DNA of 64,000 nt, from NCBI GenBank assembly GCA_031769625.1, contig JAUIMM010000601.1, forward strand, positions 1,840,501-1,904,500, written 5' to 3'. The stretch comes from Taudactylus pleione (taxonomy: Eukaryota > Chordata > Amphibia > Anura > Myobatrachidae). Shown here in pieces: positions 35,241 through 45,744 of the stretch (position 1 is its first letter; each line of letters begins with the position of its first letter). Position numbers and translations under genes: made by a program. A model generated the notes under the pieces. That model searched no databases. It had not been told where the DNA came from and was given only the letters and a program-made list of their open reading frames with translations.

Positions 35241-35606
35241 AGCCCAGCCAGCCCATGGAGTGGACACAGCCCCTATGGACAACAGACTGCACAGCACAGT
35301 CCAGCTGGCCCCTATGGACTTTGGAGTGGACACAGCCCCTATGGACAACAGCAACACCAGCACAGCAAACTCCAACCCTCCCTCTTCATTGTCCACAGCC
35401 GGAGTGAAAAAAGGCGCTGTCGCGGGGACCTTTTATAGAACCCAAAATCCGCAAGAATCCGACAGTGGGATGATGACGTTTTGCCTCGATTTCAGATCCG
35501 AGCCAGGCGGGAAAACTCAAACCTGACTCAGATCTGGCTCGGATCGGGGAGGGCTCAAGTGGGTTCGGATTTCAAAAATACGAACCCACTCATCCCTAAA
35601 TTAGAC

Positions 35607-35808
35607 CAATGATTCTCAAACTAGGTCCTCAAAACCCCAAACAGTTCATATTTTAAGGTTACCCTGCAGGTGCACAGGTGTATTCATTATTCACTGACAC
35701 ATTTTAAAAAATCCACAAGTGCAACTATTTATTTCACTTGTAATTATGTGAGGAAACCTGGAAAACTGCACTGTTTGGGGTCCTGAGGACTGAGTTTGGG
35801 AACCTGTG
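35607..35808. mobile_element. hAT MITE abutting copy A, 202 bp
   Basis: Left caatgattctcaaactaggt and the complement of the right end, cacaggttcccaaactcagt, are inverted termini. The element is flanked by aattagac at 35599-35606 and 35809-35816. The left of these is also the right target duplication of hAT copy A, so the 8-bp word is present three times in total, once with a change at 29475. Confidence 0.88.
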
Positions 35809-36841
35809 AATTAGACTAAAGGTATATAAGTCAGGTGAACAAATGTCATTTATTAAAATCCTGTAGTGAAACCATGGCACACATTTAAGAAATAGAAGTA
35901 TGGATTTGTTTGGGAAAGAGTTTGGCAACTCAAATGGCCTGACTCAGAGCTGAATGCACTGCTGATTTTAGATGTAGTGTAGTGCTACTGTGCATGTATC
36001 TATGCCGCACTACACATGCATCCCGACTGTATTCATACAGATTGACAGTTGCAATTTCAGATGCACTCACACAGGAGTGTATTGAAAATGTAGTGGCCAT
36101 TCCTGGGTGTTGACAGGGAGAGGTCTTAACACAACACACACACACACAGAAAAGTCAATCTTATGGGTGCATTATGGGAATGATGTGGGCATGTCAGTGA
36201 TAGTAGTTGCATACACTGATGCTTAACTGCTCACATACTTGGATGGATAAACTGCTCCTACTATAGGGCTTGTGTAAGTTTTGATGGTGCATCTGTTGGT
36301 GCATCTAAAGATGCATGGTATGATATGATAAATTGTTTAAAACATAACTTTTATTATTCTATTAATCTCAAAAAGGAAGAAAAGAAGAATCTATAATAGA
36401 CTCTAGAGTAATTCAGAAAGTGGGCATGTCAGTCCTTGCACATTTGGACTCAATAATGTACACAAGGAAATGACTCTGCAGTGGAATTTACATAAAGTTG
36501 TAGATGGGCGACCACCAGTGCCAGATTAAGGTTCACATGGGGCTGGGGATGAAATGTATCAAGGGCCTATTGTGTGCCAATGCAAGGAGTGTGACCAGCA
36601 CTGCAGAGAAGTTCTACTGGGCAGGCAGTGGGGTTGTAGTGGCACACTATATCACTGTACTACCTTTCCAGACTAAATCATTACACTACATCACTCTGCT
36701 ACCTCCTTACACTACATCATTTTGCTACCTCCCAACACTACATAATTATGCTACCTCCCCACAATACATCACTTTACTTCCTCCCCACACTAAATCACTG
36801 TGATACATCCCTGCACTATATCACTGCAGTACAAATCCAAA

Positions 36842-37470
36842 CTATTTAACAAAACTTCCTCCCCATACTATATACTATAACTACACTATCTCCTCACACT
36901 ATATAACTACACTACCTTCCCACACTATATACTGTAACTGCACTACCTCCTCACACTATATAACTACACTACCTTCCCACACTATATACTGTAACTGCAC
37001 TACCTCCTCACACTATATAACTACACTACCTTCCCACACTATATACTGTAACTGCACTACCTCCTCGCACTAAATAACTACACTACCTTCCCACACTATA
37101 TAGTGTAACTGCACTACCTCCTCACACAATATAACTACACTACCTTCCCACACTATATACTGTAACTGCACTACCTCCTCACACTATATAACTACACTAC
37201 CTTCCCACACTATATACTGTAATTGCACTACCTCCTTACACTATATAACTACACTACCTTCCCACACTATATACTGTAACTGCACTACCTCCTCACACTA
37301 AATAACTACACTACCTTCCCACACTATATACTGTAACTGCACTACCTCCTCACACTAAATAACTACACTACCTCCTCACACTAAATAACTACACTACCTT
37401 CCCACACTATATACTGTAACTGCACTACCTCCTCACACTAAATAACTACATTACCTTCCCACACTATATA
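36842..37470. repeat. 57-bp minisatellite, about 10 units
   Basis: The word actaccttcccacactatat recurs at exact 57-bp steps (accttcc starting at 36914, 36971, 37028, 37085, 37142, 37199, 37256, 37313), with the unit also containing actgtaactgcactacctcc tcacactatataact. Units differ by single bases. Near 37350-37400 one unit is shortened. More diverged ctacctcc words extend left to about 36650. Confidence 0.95.
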
Positions 37471-37734
37471 ACTATACTAAATCACCACACTAGCTGTTTT
37501 GTGTACATCAAGCTTTTTAGCTATAAATACACTATGGCAACTGAAAATGGTTTGTCATTTAAACTTGTCACTTTTGAATCAAGTTATAATTAGTTATGGA
37601 AAATTGTTGCTTGAAAATAACTGCCTTTCTAGGCAAAAAAGCTGAATTATGTTTTGTTTAGGACTAAACACGAGGCTGACCCTGCAACTTGCTTTCTCTA
37701 GAGAAGTGGAAGAAGGTGTACTGCTTCATATGGA

Positions 37735-38330
37735 GTGATCAGTGTTGTAGTGCTTGGTATGGAGGGGTCAAATATGTAGGGCTAAGTGATGTAGTGCTAG
37801 CTAGATAAAAATCATTTATGTAATGCAGAGAGGTAGTGGTGGGCATGGAGGGGTCAGGGCAGTATGGCAGAGAGGTAGTGGTAGGCATAGCGGTGTCATT
37901 TGGGTACTTCAGAGAGGTAGAAGTGGGCATTGAGATGTATGGGGGTAATTGAAAGAGGTAATGGTGTACATGGAGGGGTCAGGGGTAGTGCAGAGTGGAT
38001 GGCATGGAGGGGATGGGGGTAGTGCAGAGTAGTAGTGATGGGTTGGTGGCAGTGTAGAAAGGTAGAGGCAAGCACATAGGGGTCAGGGGGTAGTGCAGAT
38101 TAGTAGTGGTGGGTATGGGTGGTAGTGCAGAGAGGTAGTGGTGAGCATGGATGGGTCAGGATGGTAGTGCAGGGAGGTAGTAGTGGGCATGGAGTGGCCA
38201 GAATGGTAATGCAGAGAGGTAGTAGAGGGCAAGAAGGAGTCAGGAAGGTGATGCAGAGAAGCAGTAGATGCTATGTAGGGGTCAGGGAGGTGATACAGAT
38301 TATTATTGGGTGTTTAGGGAGGGGTCAGGG
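37735..38330. repeat. Diverged GT-rich minisatellite
   Basis: Repeats of gggcatggaggggtcagg followed by gtagtgcagagaggtagtgg recur about a dozen times with steps of roughly 40-50 bp and frequent indels. It lies in hAT copy D with no relation to the 57-bp array. Confidence 0.85.
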
Positions 38331-38731
38331 AGCTGGGATTAGTCTCCAGGTACCTGTTTGCAACTCTGCATGTGGTGACAGGCTGGGAGGAGGTGGTCTG
38401 CACCTGATTATGTAGGAATGAGGGTATTCCTGATAGTGCCTGTGCATGCTGTGCCTCCCCTGTGCATTAAGAGCAGCTTTTCTGCTTCCAGGGTCATAGT
38501 AGCCCATTTTGTGACACAGCCAGGCAACATCAGGGAGGAGCTCTACAGAAGACTCCCCAGTGTGTACACTGCATCAGCTGACCCATGTTTCTTCATGTGC
38601 CCAGACATAGATGGTAGAGGTGAAGAATCTCCCTTTCTCAGTACACACTGGCCCTTGCAGATTAGACCTGTGTAGCCCAGTACAGTAACCCCTGTACACA
38701 ACTGGGAAGCAATCGGGAAGCCGACTGCCTA

Positions 38732-39272
38732 AATACCGGCAGCCGGCTTCCCAACTGTCATATCCCGGCAAGGGTGAAATGGCGGGTGTCTAGATGTAGA
38801 CGCCCACATTTCCCCGACGCTGGGAGACCGGCACCAGGCATCCCGATCGTAGTGATGCCGGGCGCCGCGAGCGGACAGCTGCGGGGGGGAGGGATAGGTT
38901 TAGGGCTCCCGGGGGGGACTTAGGGTTAGGCACCCCCCCGGGAGGGTTAGGGTTAGGCTAGGGGAAGGGAGGGTTAGGGTTAGGCACCCCTGGGGGGGAC
39001 TTAGGTTTAGGCACCCCCCTGGGGGACTTAGGTTTAGGCAGCGGGGAAGGGGGTGGTTAGGGTTAGGGTTAGGCACTTAGAGGGGGGATTAGGGTTAGGC
39101 ACTAGGGGGAAAGTTAGGGTTAGGCAACCCTAAGGAGGGTTAGGGTTAGGGGGGATAGGTTAGTAGATACTTACCTATCCACGATCAGGATTTCCAGCGC
39201 TGTTGGGCTTCCGCTGCTTCTAACTCTGCTCTTGTCGGGCTGCCGCTGATGGGAATTGCGGCCGGCGGTATT
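38732..39272. mobile_element. GC-rich element with TTAGGG/TTAGGC core
   Basis: The complement of the right end (aataccgccggccgcaattccc) is an imperfect inverted copy of the left end (aataccggcagccggcttccc). The core is an array of ggttagggttaggcacccc words about 280 bp long, followed by gtagatacttacctatccac. It contains perfect TTAGGG doublets, but the longer, irregular unit argues against a telomeric tract. Related copies are at 5560-5830 and 40405-40620. Confidence 0.65.
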
Positions 39273-40404
39273 GCATACTCATTCCCACTGGCTGACCCAG
39301 TCCTACTTCAGGCTATCTTCTTTCATGCATCCATCTGGCTCCTCCTACCCTGCTCCTTCTGCCTCTCTTTCTGTTCTCCTCTGTGATGGCTGGACCTGGC
39401 ACATGTCAATGTGGGTGGCAGTGTAGTCAGCCGTCTTCCACAATGGCGCCGAACAGTAACAGCACCCGCTGATTCTAAAGGAATTACTCAGCCCTCTGTC
39501 TGGCCAGTCCGGCACTGCTGTAGGCCTACAGTATTTTCATAGGGAGGACTGGAGCTACATCTCCTCCCGCCTCATTGTTAATCTGGCCCTGGCAACCACC
39601 AATAGGTGCACTTTGAGTCAGAGTCAAAATGCGCTATACAGTATCATCAGATTTACAGCTTTCAATGTCTTCAAATATATGCAAAGGCATAAGCCACTTG
39701 GAGATTTTATATGATACATTGCTGCTTGGTGATTTAAAAGGTCTGTACAGTGCTGCTTAATTGTTTTGGGGTGCTTGCTCCTGAGCTAATGTGTATTTTC
39801 ATTTAGTGATCATTGATTACAATATTTTCACAGGTAATGGCTGCCCTGTCTGGGTGGGGGAGTTCACCTGTTTACAGTATGCTTCTATAATGAAATGCTG
39901 CATGAAATTAACCCATGTGTATTTTGCTGCTAAACCTCAGCTTCTTCAATGGGCAAATGGGTTTGGACTAAGGTATGAACCTTCTTGTTATAACCTCAGC
40001 ATTACTACTATTTCCACATTTTTGTGGGTTACCACCACAATTGATCCATTTGTATGTCTCTTCTGGTTTACTTAAATAAAAAAAAGAAATGTCATAAATT
40101 AATTCATTCATTCATTTAAAAGGATCTTTTTTTCAGTGATTAGTTTATTTTTGATCATTTTGATTATTTTGTGGATCAATCTTGTTCCAGGGCTTTTTTG
40201 CAAATTTAGCATGTCACCCATTCTTCTTAGTTCCTTTGGTACACTATATTCCATGAAGTTTATGTCCTCTACCTAGATGTAGAAAATTCTAAAATGTTCC
40301 TCCATGTATGAGGTTTTTTACTACAAGTGACAGCATGGATGTCCTTCTATCATTAATTAATTAATATGGCCTGAAATAACATACAAATATTTCTGTATAC
40401 AAAA

Positions 40405-40620
40405 TAGGGTTAGGTTTAAGCACTGGGATGGAGGGGTTAGGTTTAGGCACTAAGGGGAGATTAGGTTGAGGCACCAGGTAGGGAGGATTAGGGTAGTGTT
40501 AGGGGTCAGAGTAGGTATACTTACCTTCAGCCGACAGGATGCTAAACTCAGGATGCCTGCATCTGGATTCTGACCACTGGGATCCCAAACTCCAGCATCC
40601 CATACCCAACCATCACATAC
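40405..40620. repeat. Third copy of the TTAGGC-core element
   Basis: agggttaggtttaagcactg, ggttaggtttaggcactaag, and then gtaggtatacttaccttcag with a GC-richer end (ccgacaggatgctaaactca ggatgcc) follow the same order as at 38732-39272. Confidence 0.65.
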
Positions 40621-40996
40621 ATCACAACATTATCACCAGTCCTATGGCAGTCACAGTTTTATCATCTGAAAATAGCCTCTGTGGCAGCCACTTTCTCTGA
40701 AATGCCCATAAAACTCTCATAACATACCCTTAAGACACACTATTTTTGCGTTCACTTCAGGCCACCACCCAGTCACCACCCAGGAATACCCATCTTTGCC
40801 ACCCCATATCTGCTGCCATCTGTCCCATTCGCAACAGCTTCTTTGTACATACACTTTGTGTAACACATGCATCATAGGGGTTTTCAGGACTTTATGCGCA
40901 GTTGCAAATAATCTCTCGACTATGTAAACATTTGCATTATGTCCAAATTGTGTGGACCTCTAAATCAGGACCTAAATGCCTCCAATTGCTAACTAA

Positions 40997-41536
40997 GGCC
41001 CTCATTCAGAGCCGTACGCTCTGAGCAGAGCGCACGCTCTGAATGAGGGCCGGGCTCCATTTTCATGGAGCGTCCTCCTTGACGCTCGTATAGCTGTGGG
41101 TCACCACCCACAGGCTATACGAGCGTGCATTGTGATGGTCGCGATGGTCGCGACCATCGAATTTGCGAGCCGGAGCCTGCGGTTGAGGTTTTCAACCGCA
41201 AGCTCCGGAGTGATTTTGGCTCTATCAGAGCCAAAATCACTCCCACTGACATCACTAGTGATGTCAGTGGGCCGGCTTCTGACGGGAGGCGTTCACGTGG
41301 GAACGTCCCCGTCAGGGAGGCATGCCCCCGGCACGCCCACCAAAGGGGGCGTGCTGTCAATCAACATTGACAGCACGCCCCCTTTGATCGGACACAACGA
41401 GCGAAGGACTTTCCTTCGCTCGTCGCGTCTGGCGCATGCGCACGACGGAGCTCCCTCCGTCGTGCGCATGCTCAGTCCATAACATCGACCCACTTGCGAG
41501 CAGACAGCCGCTCGCGAGTGGGTCTGAATCAGGCCC
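40997..41536. mobile_element. Chain-of-hairpins MITE (Harbinger-type ends)
   Basis: Left end ggccctcattcagag and the complement of the right end, gggcctgattcagac, are inverted, with TAA on both sides (40994-40996, 41537-41539), the 3-bp duplication of PIF/Harbinger. The 540 bp are almost entirely thirteen consecutive short palindromes: about 40999-41050, 41054-41071, 41068-41087, 41082-41126, 41142-41159, 41170-41208, 41209-41241, 41242-41271, 41279-41315, 41341-41386, 41397-41423, 41434-41471 and 41487-41524. Most stems are perfect or have one mismatch; the one at 41341-41386 has 21-bp arms. It is GC- and CpG-rich in an AT-rich setting. Open frames here are by-products of the palindromes. 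Confidence 0.93.
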
Positions 41537-41539
41537 TAA

Positions 41540-42980
41540 ATTCTTGCAATCAACATTCTAAATGATCATTGTCCCAGAATTTCTATTTGATCTTGTCAGT
41601 ATTATGCTTCATTACAATATATTCTTTTCAACTAAATTAGTCGGTTATTTACCAAGAATAATGTCTGATTAATCTAAACCTGATTTATATTCATGTGCAG
41701 GATCACAAATTATTTATAGTTTTGCAGTTTTGTTTACATGTTATTACTTGTAGTGACAGTTAAAAGACTTTGCAAGGACTATGAAAATAAGTAAAATCAT
41801 GTATTTAAGATATTTTAATTGCTTTTCAGATTGATTACGAATTAAAGCCTAGAATGCACTAAAGGTGTCAGGATGAAAGCAACATTTTTATAAGTTAAAT
41901 CAGTTGTAAAAAAAAAAAACATAATGTCTAATAATAAAAATAATAATAATGTTTATTTGTTGTGGTTATTTCTGTTCTGTAGTAATTTGAAGGGCTGAAA
42001 ACATATACAAAGTTAAATATGACTCAGTATACAGTCATTGTGGTAGCAGATTTAAGAGTTATTAATGATTCAATTATAGCCAGAACATTGTTTGTACTAA
42101 AAGTATGCAAAGACTGAATAACTTCTATTAAAAACTATTCTACATTATCAAAATGCATCCAATTAATTTGGAAGCAGTATATTTCTGCATTGTGCTAGCA
42201 AGTATAAGTGTCATTATCAGATGTTTATTACTCAGTTGGCAAGGTGTTGAGGAGCTTTCTATAAACTTCATTTTAAATTAAGTCTATAAAGAACCTTGTA
42301 GCTTTAATTGAAGTTTCATGATGCTTATATTTTAAGCATGTATACAATATTAAGCAACACACACTGGATATAAAAATAGAATTTGAATAGCTTAGTTTCC
42401 TTTTGATAATTTATACATATTTATTATTATTAAAGCATGTTACTCACACAGTTACTGTGCTTTGGTACAAAAGATCATAGTGATGAAAATGCCATAAAAA
42501 AAAACTTTGCATAGTAGAAGACTATGTTTAACTGTGCAACCTGCTACAGTATATGCTATCAACCTCTGTGAAAATATTCTTTGGGGTAACTCACATATTA
42601 TACAAAATATTTTTTTGTATTATTTTTCCTTGCTCTTACACAGGCTATTTAGCATATATGAATAATGTATGTTTGATCATAATTTCTCATAGCTGACTGA
42701 ATTAATCAAACTATACTTACTTTTATAAGATTTGATTCACGTAGTTTATGAGTCAGTAAGAACCTGACCTTGAGAAACACATACATGGATTTATGGTGGT
42801 CAAAAAAAACTACAATCTGCAAATTGGTTATATAAATGAGGCACCATCATAGGATCCCTATTTCTCCAAAAAGCCACTAACTCCACAAAACATCATCATT
42901 TACACAGTGAGCATGTTGGTCAGCTTTTTGTTAAACATTTGATGGATGGAGACAGTGAAGAGTTAAATGATGGAGCTGAC
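41540..42980. other. AT-rich intergenic stretch
   Basis: I see no gene, RNA or recognisable element here beyond short A and ATA runs (for example 41908-41950). Confidence 0.6.
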
Positions 42981-42984
42981 AAAT

Positions 42985-43260
42985 GTACAGATGTGTCCTC
43001 ATACATCTAGCCTCAATAGGCCATGTAGAGCGACTTGCCTGGCATGAGTGAGACACCATGGTCCCGTGCTACTCTGTAAGAGTTGGGCATCTTTTTTTTT
43101 GGGCTAAAAATGCATCTAAGTTGCAATGATATCTGACCAGGATGCACCAGCAGACTGTCCTGACTCATTTGATATGCAACACTTGTATATCTGTGTGCAC
43201 CTGAGTCTCTATTTGAACCACAATGGAACTTGAAAAGAAAGAGGTTGCAGCCACTACATT
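42985..43260. mobile_element. Single arm of the 15.3-kb foldback family
   Basis: agatgtgtcctcatacatct agcc, gcttgcctggcatgagtgag, aaaatgcatctaagttgcaa, gcaccagcagactgt, cacttgtatatctgtgtgca and gagtctctatttgaa match in order the complement of the right arm at 15590-15835. The partner arm is missing. A hAT end begins 15 bp further right. Confidence 0.8.
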
Positions 43261-43274
43261 GTATCACTTCATAT

Positions 43275-44285
43275 TAGGGGTGAGCGGGTTCGGATTACTG
43301 AAATCTGAACCCCCCCGAGCCCCCCCGAACCGAGGCCGATCCGAGTCAGCCTCGACTTTTCCCGCCTGACTCGGATCTGAAATCGAGGCAAAACGTCATC
43401 ATCCCACCTTCCGGGTTTCATGGGTTTTGGATCCTATATAAGGTACCCGCGTCGGCGCCATTTTCTCACTCGGCTGTGGACAGTGAAGAGGGAGGGTGGG
43501 AGTTAGGGCTGGCTGGGCTGTGTAGTGTAGTGTAGTGCAGTGTAGTGTTGTGCTGTGCTGTGCTGCTGATGTCCATAGGGGCTGTGTCCACTCCTCCAAA
43601 GTCCATTGGGGCTGGCTGGACTGTGTTGTGCAGTCAGTTGTCCATAGGGGCTGTATCCACTCCAAAGTCCTGTGCAGTGTCCCAGTCCTAAAGGGGTGCT
43701 GTAGTGTTGTCCAGGGAGTGCTCTGTCCATCAACGGTGTTCTCCCCAAGTGCAAAAAAAAAATAATATTTTTTCTGTGTTTGTGAATTGTGTGCACAGTA
43801 GCCGCACGTGCATCAACAAAGTAGCGCCAAGCGTGTGCCTGTGTCATAATTAAAGGGCCAGCTGGCTTGACTATTAAAGGGTGCTGTAACCCCAAAAGTG
43901 CACTCCAAACAAAATAAAAAAATATTTTCTGTGTTTGTGAATTGTGTGCACTGTGGCTGCACGTGCATCAACAAAGGAGCAGCGCCAAGCCTGCGCCTGT
44001 GTCCCATTAGTAAAGGGCTGGCTGGCTTGTCCGTTAAATGGTGCTGTAACCCCCAAAGTACACTCCAAACAAAATAAAAAATATTTTCTGTGTTTGTGAA
44101 TTGTGTGCACTGTGGCTGCACGTTTATCAACAAAGGAGCAGCGCCAAGCGTGCGCCTGTGTCCCTTTAGTAAAGGGCTGGCTGGCTTGTCCATTAAAGGG
44201 TGCTGTAACCCCCAAAGTACACTCCAAACAAAAAAAATATATATTTTCTGTGTTTGTGAATTGTGTGCACTGTAGCCGCACGTGA
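43275..44285. mobile_element. hAT element, copy F, one end only
   Basis: It begins with a hAT terminus, taggggtgagcgggttcgga, and runs through ggatctgaaatcgaggcaaa acgtcatcatcccac, ggatcctatataaggtaccc, ccattttctcactcggctgt ggacagtgaagagggagg, the complement of the right end of copy A (35240-35598). It then enters a tandem array and stops abruptly at about 44285. The other end is absent. Confidence 0.83.
43772..44285. repeat. ~158-bp tandem array of hAT subterminal sequence
   Basis: ttctgtgtttgtgaattgtg starts at 43772, 43927, 44086 and 44246, giving steps of 155, 159 and 160 bp. Each full unit also holds gccgcacgtgcatcaacaaa, cagcgccaagcgtgcgcctg, agtaaagggctggctggctt and gtaacccccaaagtacactc. 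The fourth unit is cut off. Confidence 0.93.
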
Positions 44286-44824
44286 TTTTTCTGTTGTACA
44301 ATATTGATTATTTGATACTCTTTTGGATCATAGAAGGAAACATGCAAGATAATTTGGGCCTTGCCAGCTGGGGAACAATGGGAATTATTCCAGCAAAATG
44401 GTCTTTTACGTAATATAACTTTAACAAAAGAAAATGCATATAAAGTTAATCATAGATGGTATCACACTCCTAACAAATTGGCCAGACTGTATCCCTCCTT
44501 ATCTAATGTCTGCAGGTGCAGCTGTTGATGGGTGAATATGATCTTGTATATTTAGAATATTTGCTCCAATATCTCTTCCTTCTGGGACAGGTTCTATTTT
44601 AATGCCTTCTATCTTGCCATGTGCAGAAGAACCCATGGGGCAAAATGTAACGGTATGAGTTTATTTGCAGGAACAAACTCGTGTCTACTGCACAGTTTGT
44701 CCCACAGCTTGCAAATGTAATAGTTTGCGAGTTTGAGGGTTTGAGTTTGACTGGCATGCTAGTTAAACTGCTGTAAATTTGTAATGCGTGTTTCATTGCC
44801 CCTAGCACCAACATGTCCCCTTCT

Positions 44825-45435
44825 CCAGTAGAATCCATGATCGGTACCTGTAAATAAAAAAAACATACTCATCTACCCCTTGGATCCAGTCCTTTTCATT
44901 TTCTGTAGGCATCCACGCTCTTCTTAAAATAAAAAAACATGAAGTACAGACTCACTGGACAGTGAGCCATCCTCTAAGGATACTAATTCCTGAATGCTGC
45001 TCCAGCCAGTGCATTTCACATAGAAATGAATTTGAATTGGCTGAAAATGAATTCGCTGAGAGAGGAGAGCCTCCACCACTCAACCAATGAGTGGTTCCCC
45101 CTATTGACTTCAATGGTAGAAACTGCAAGGTTATTCAAGTGCATTCTCACCATAGTAGTCAATGGTGGGAATGGCACATTGGCTGAGAGACAGAGGCTCG
45201 CCTCTCTCATACAATGAACATTCAGCCAATGCATTTCTAGGTGAAATGCAGTAGCAGGAGTGGCATTTGGGAAGCACCCTCCTTAGAGGATGGTACTCTG
45301 TCTGGTGGGTCTGCTCTTCTATTTTTTTATTTTAAGAAGACATTAGATTCCCACAGGGAACAAAGAGGACCAAGGTGTAGGTAAGTATGTTTATTTTTTA
45401 TAGGTCTCAATCATGGTTCTATTGGAGCAGGGGAC
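44825..45435. mobile_element. 610-bp foldback element
   Basis: From ctccagtagaatccatgatc on the left and its counterpart gatcatggttctattggagc-like on the right, the two halves are inverted copies nearly to the centre: ttcttaaaataaaaaaac, accatcctctaagga, tgcatttcacatagaaatga, ggctgaaaatgaattcgctg agagaggagagcctc and ccattgacttcaatggtag each recur inverted. Divergence is moderate and the arms are about 290 bp. Confidence 0.85.
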
Positions 45436-45744
45436 AGACTGGTGCTAAAGACAAGGTAAATACATAGTGTGAATGCAGGTGAGTCTAAGTGAGTGATTGA
45501 TTGAGTGAGTGTATGTATGTGTAATAAAAATATACAACATACAGTGTGTGAGTCATGTCTTTCTTTAATATTTATTTTGCTAGGTGAACTACATGTATCT
45601 TAATGCGCCACATGCTGGTACTTGTGGTTCTCTAGTTCCCCTGTAAAGGACAATATTAGTTCAACTGTTTTGACACAATCAACTGAACACCCACCACCCA
45701 GGGTGCCAGGGTAAGCCCCAGGCTTAAGCTAAAAAATTAGCGTG

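Larger units (their letters stand above)
29483..35598 (-). mobile_element. hAT element, copy A, 6.1 kb with 8-bp target duplication
   Basis: The element begins taggggtgtgcaccgg and ends cactcatcccta, imperfect inverted termini of a hAT transposon. It is flanked by aactagac (29475-29482) and aattagac (35599-35606), an 8-bp duplication with one change. From left to right it holds the C-terminal to N-terminal parts of a minus-strand transposase (30110-32003), a 2-kb foldback insertion (31995-34009), subterminal repeats (34262-35240) and a right-end segment shared with copies C and F. The transposase is decayed and lacks most of its core, so this copy is non-autonomous. Confidence 0.88.
36516..39591. 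mobile_element. hAT element, copy D, minisatellite-filled
   Basis: Termini cagtgccagattaagg and ttaatctggccctg are inverted, and the element is flanked by gcgaccac (36508-36515) and gcaaccac (39592-39599), an 8-bp duplication with one mismatch. No transposase is visible. The interior is two minisatellites (36842-37470 and 37735-38330), unique sequence and the TTAGGC-type element at 38732-39272. Confidence 0.88.

Noticed and set aside
36842..37470. CRISPR-like regular repetition
   Set aside because: The units are directly adjacent with no variable spacers; it is a minisatellite in a eukaryotic transposon.
38880..39160. Interstitial telomere
   Set aside because: TTAGGG is present but within longer irregular units shared with two dispersed copies, and it has defined flanks.
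41096..41482. 128-codon plus-strand frame and overlapping frames on both strands
   Set aside because: They follow from the GC-rich palindromes of the hairpin MITE; no domain or start context.
43813..44347. 162- and 157-codon minus-strand frames with repeated HTIHKHRK words
   Set aside because: These translate the ~158-bp hAT subterminal array in two frames.
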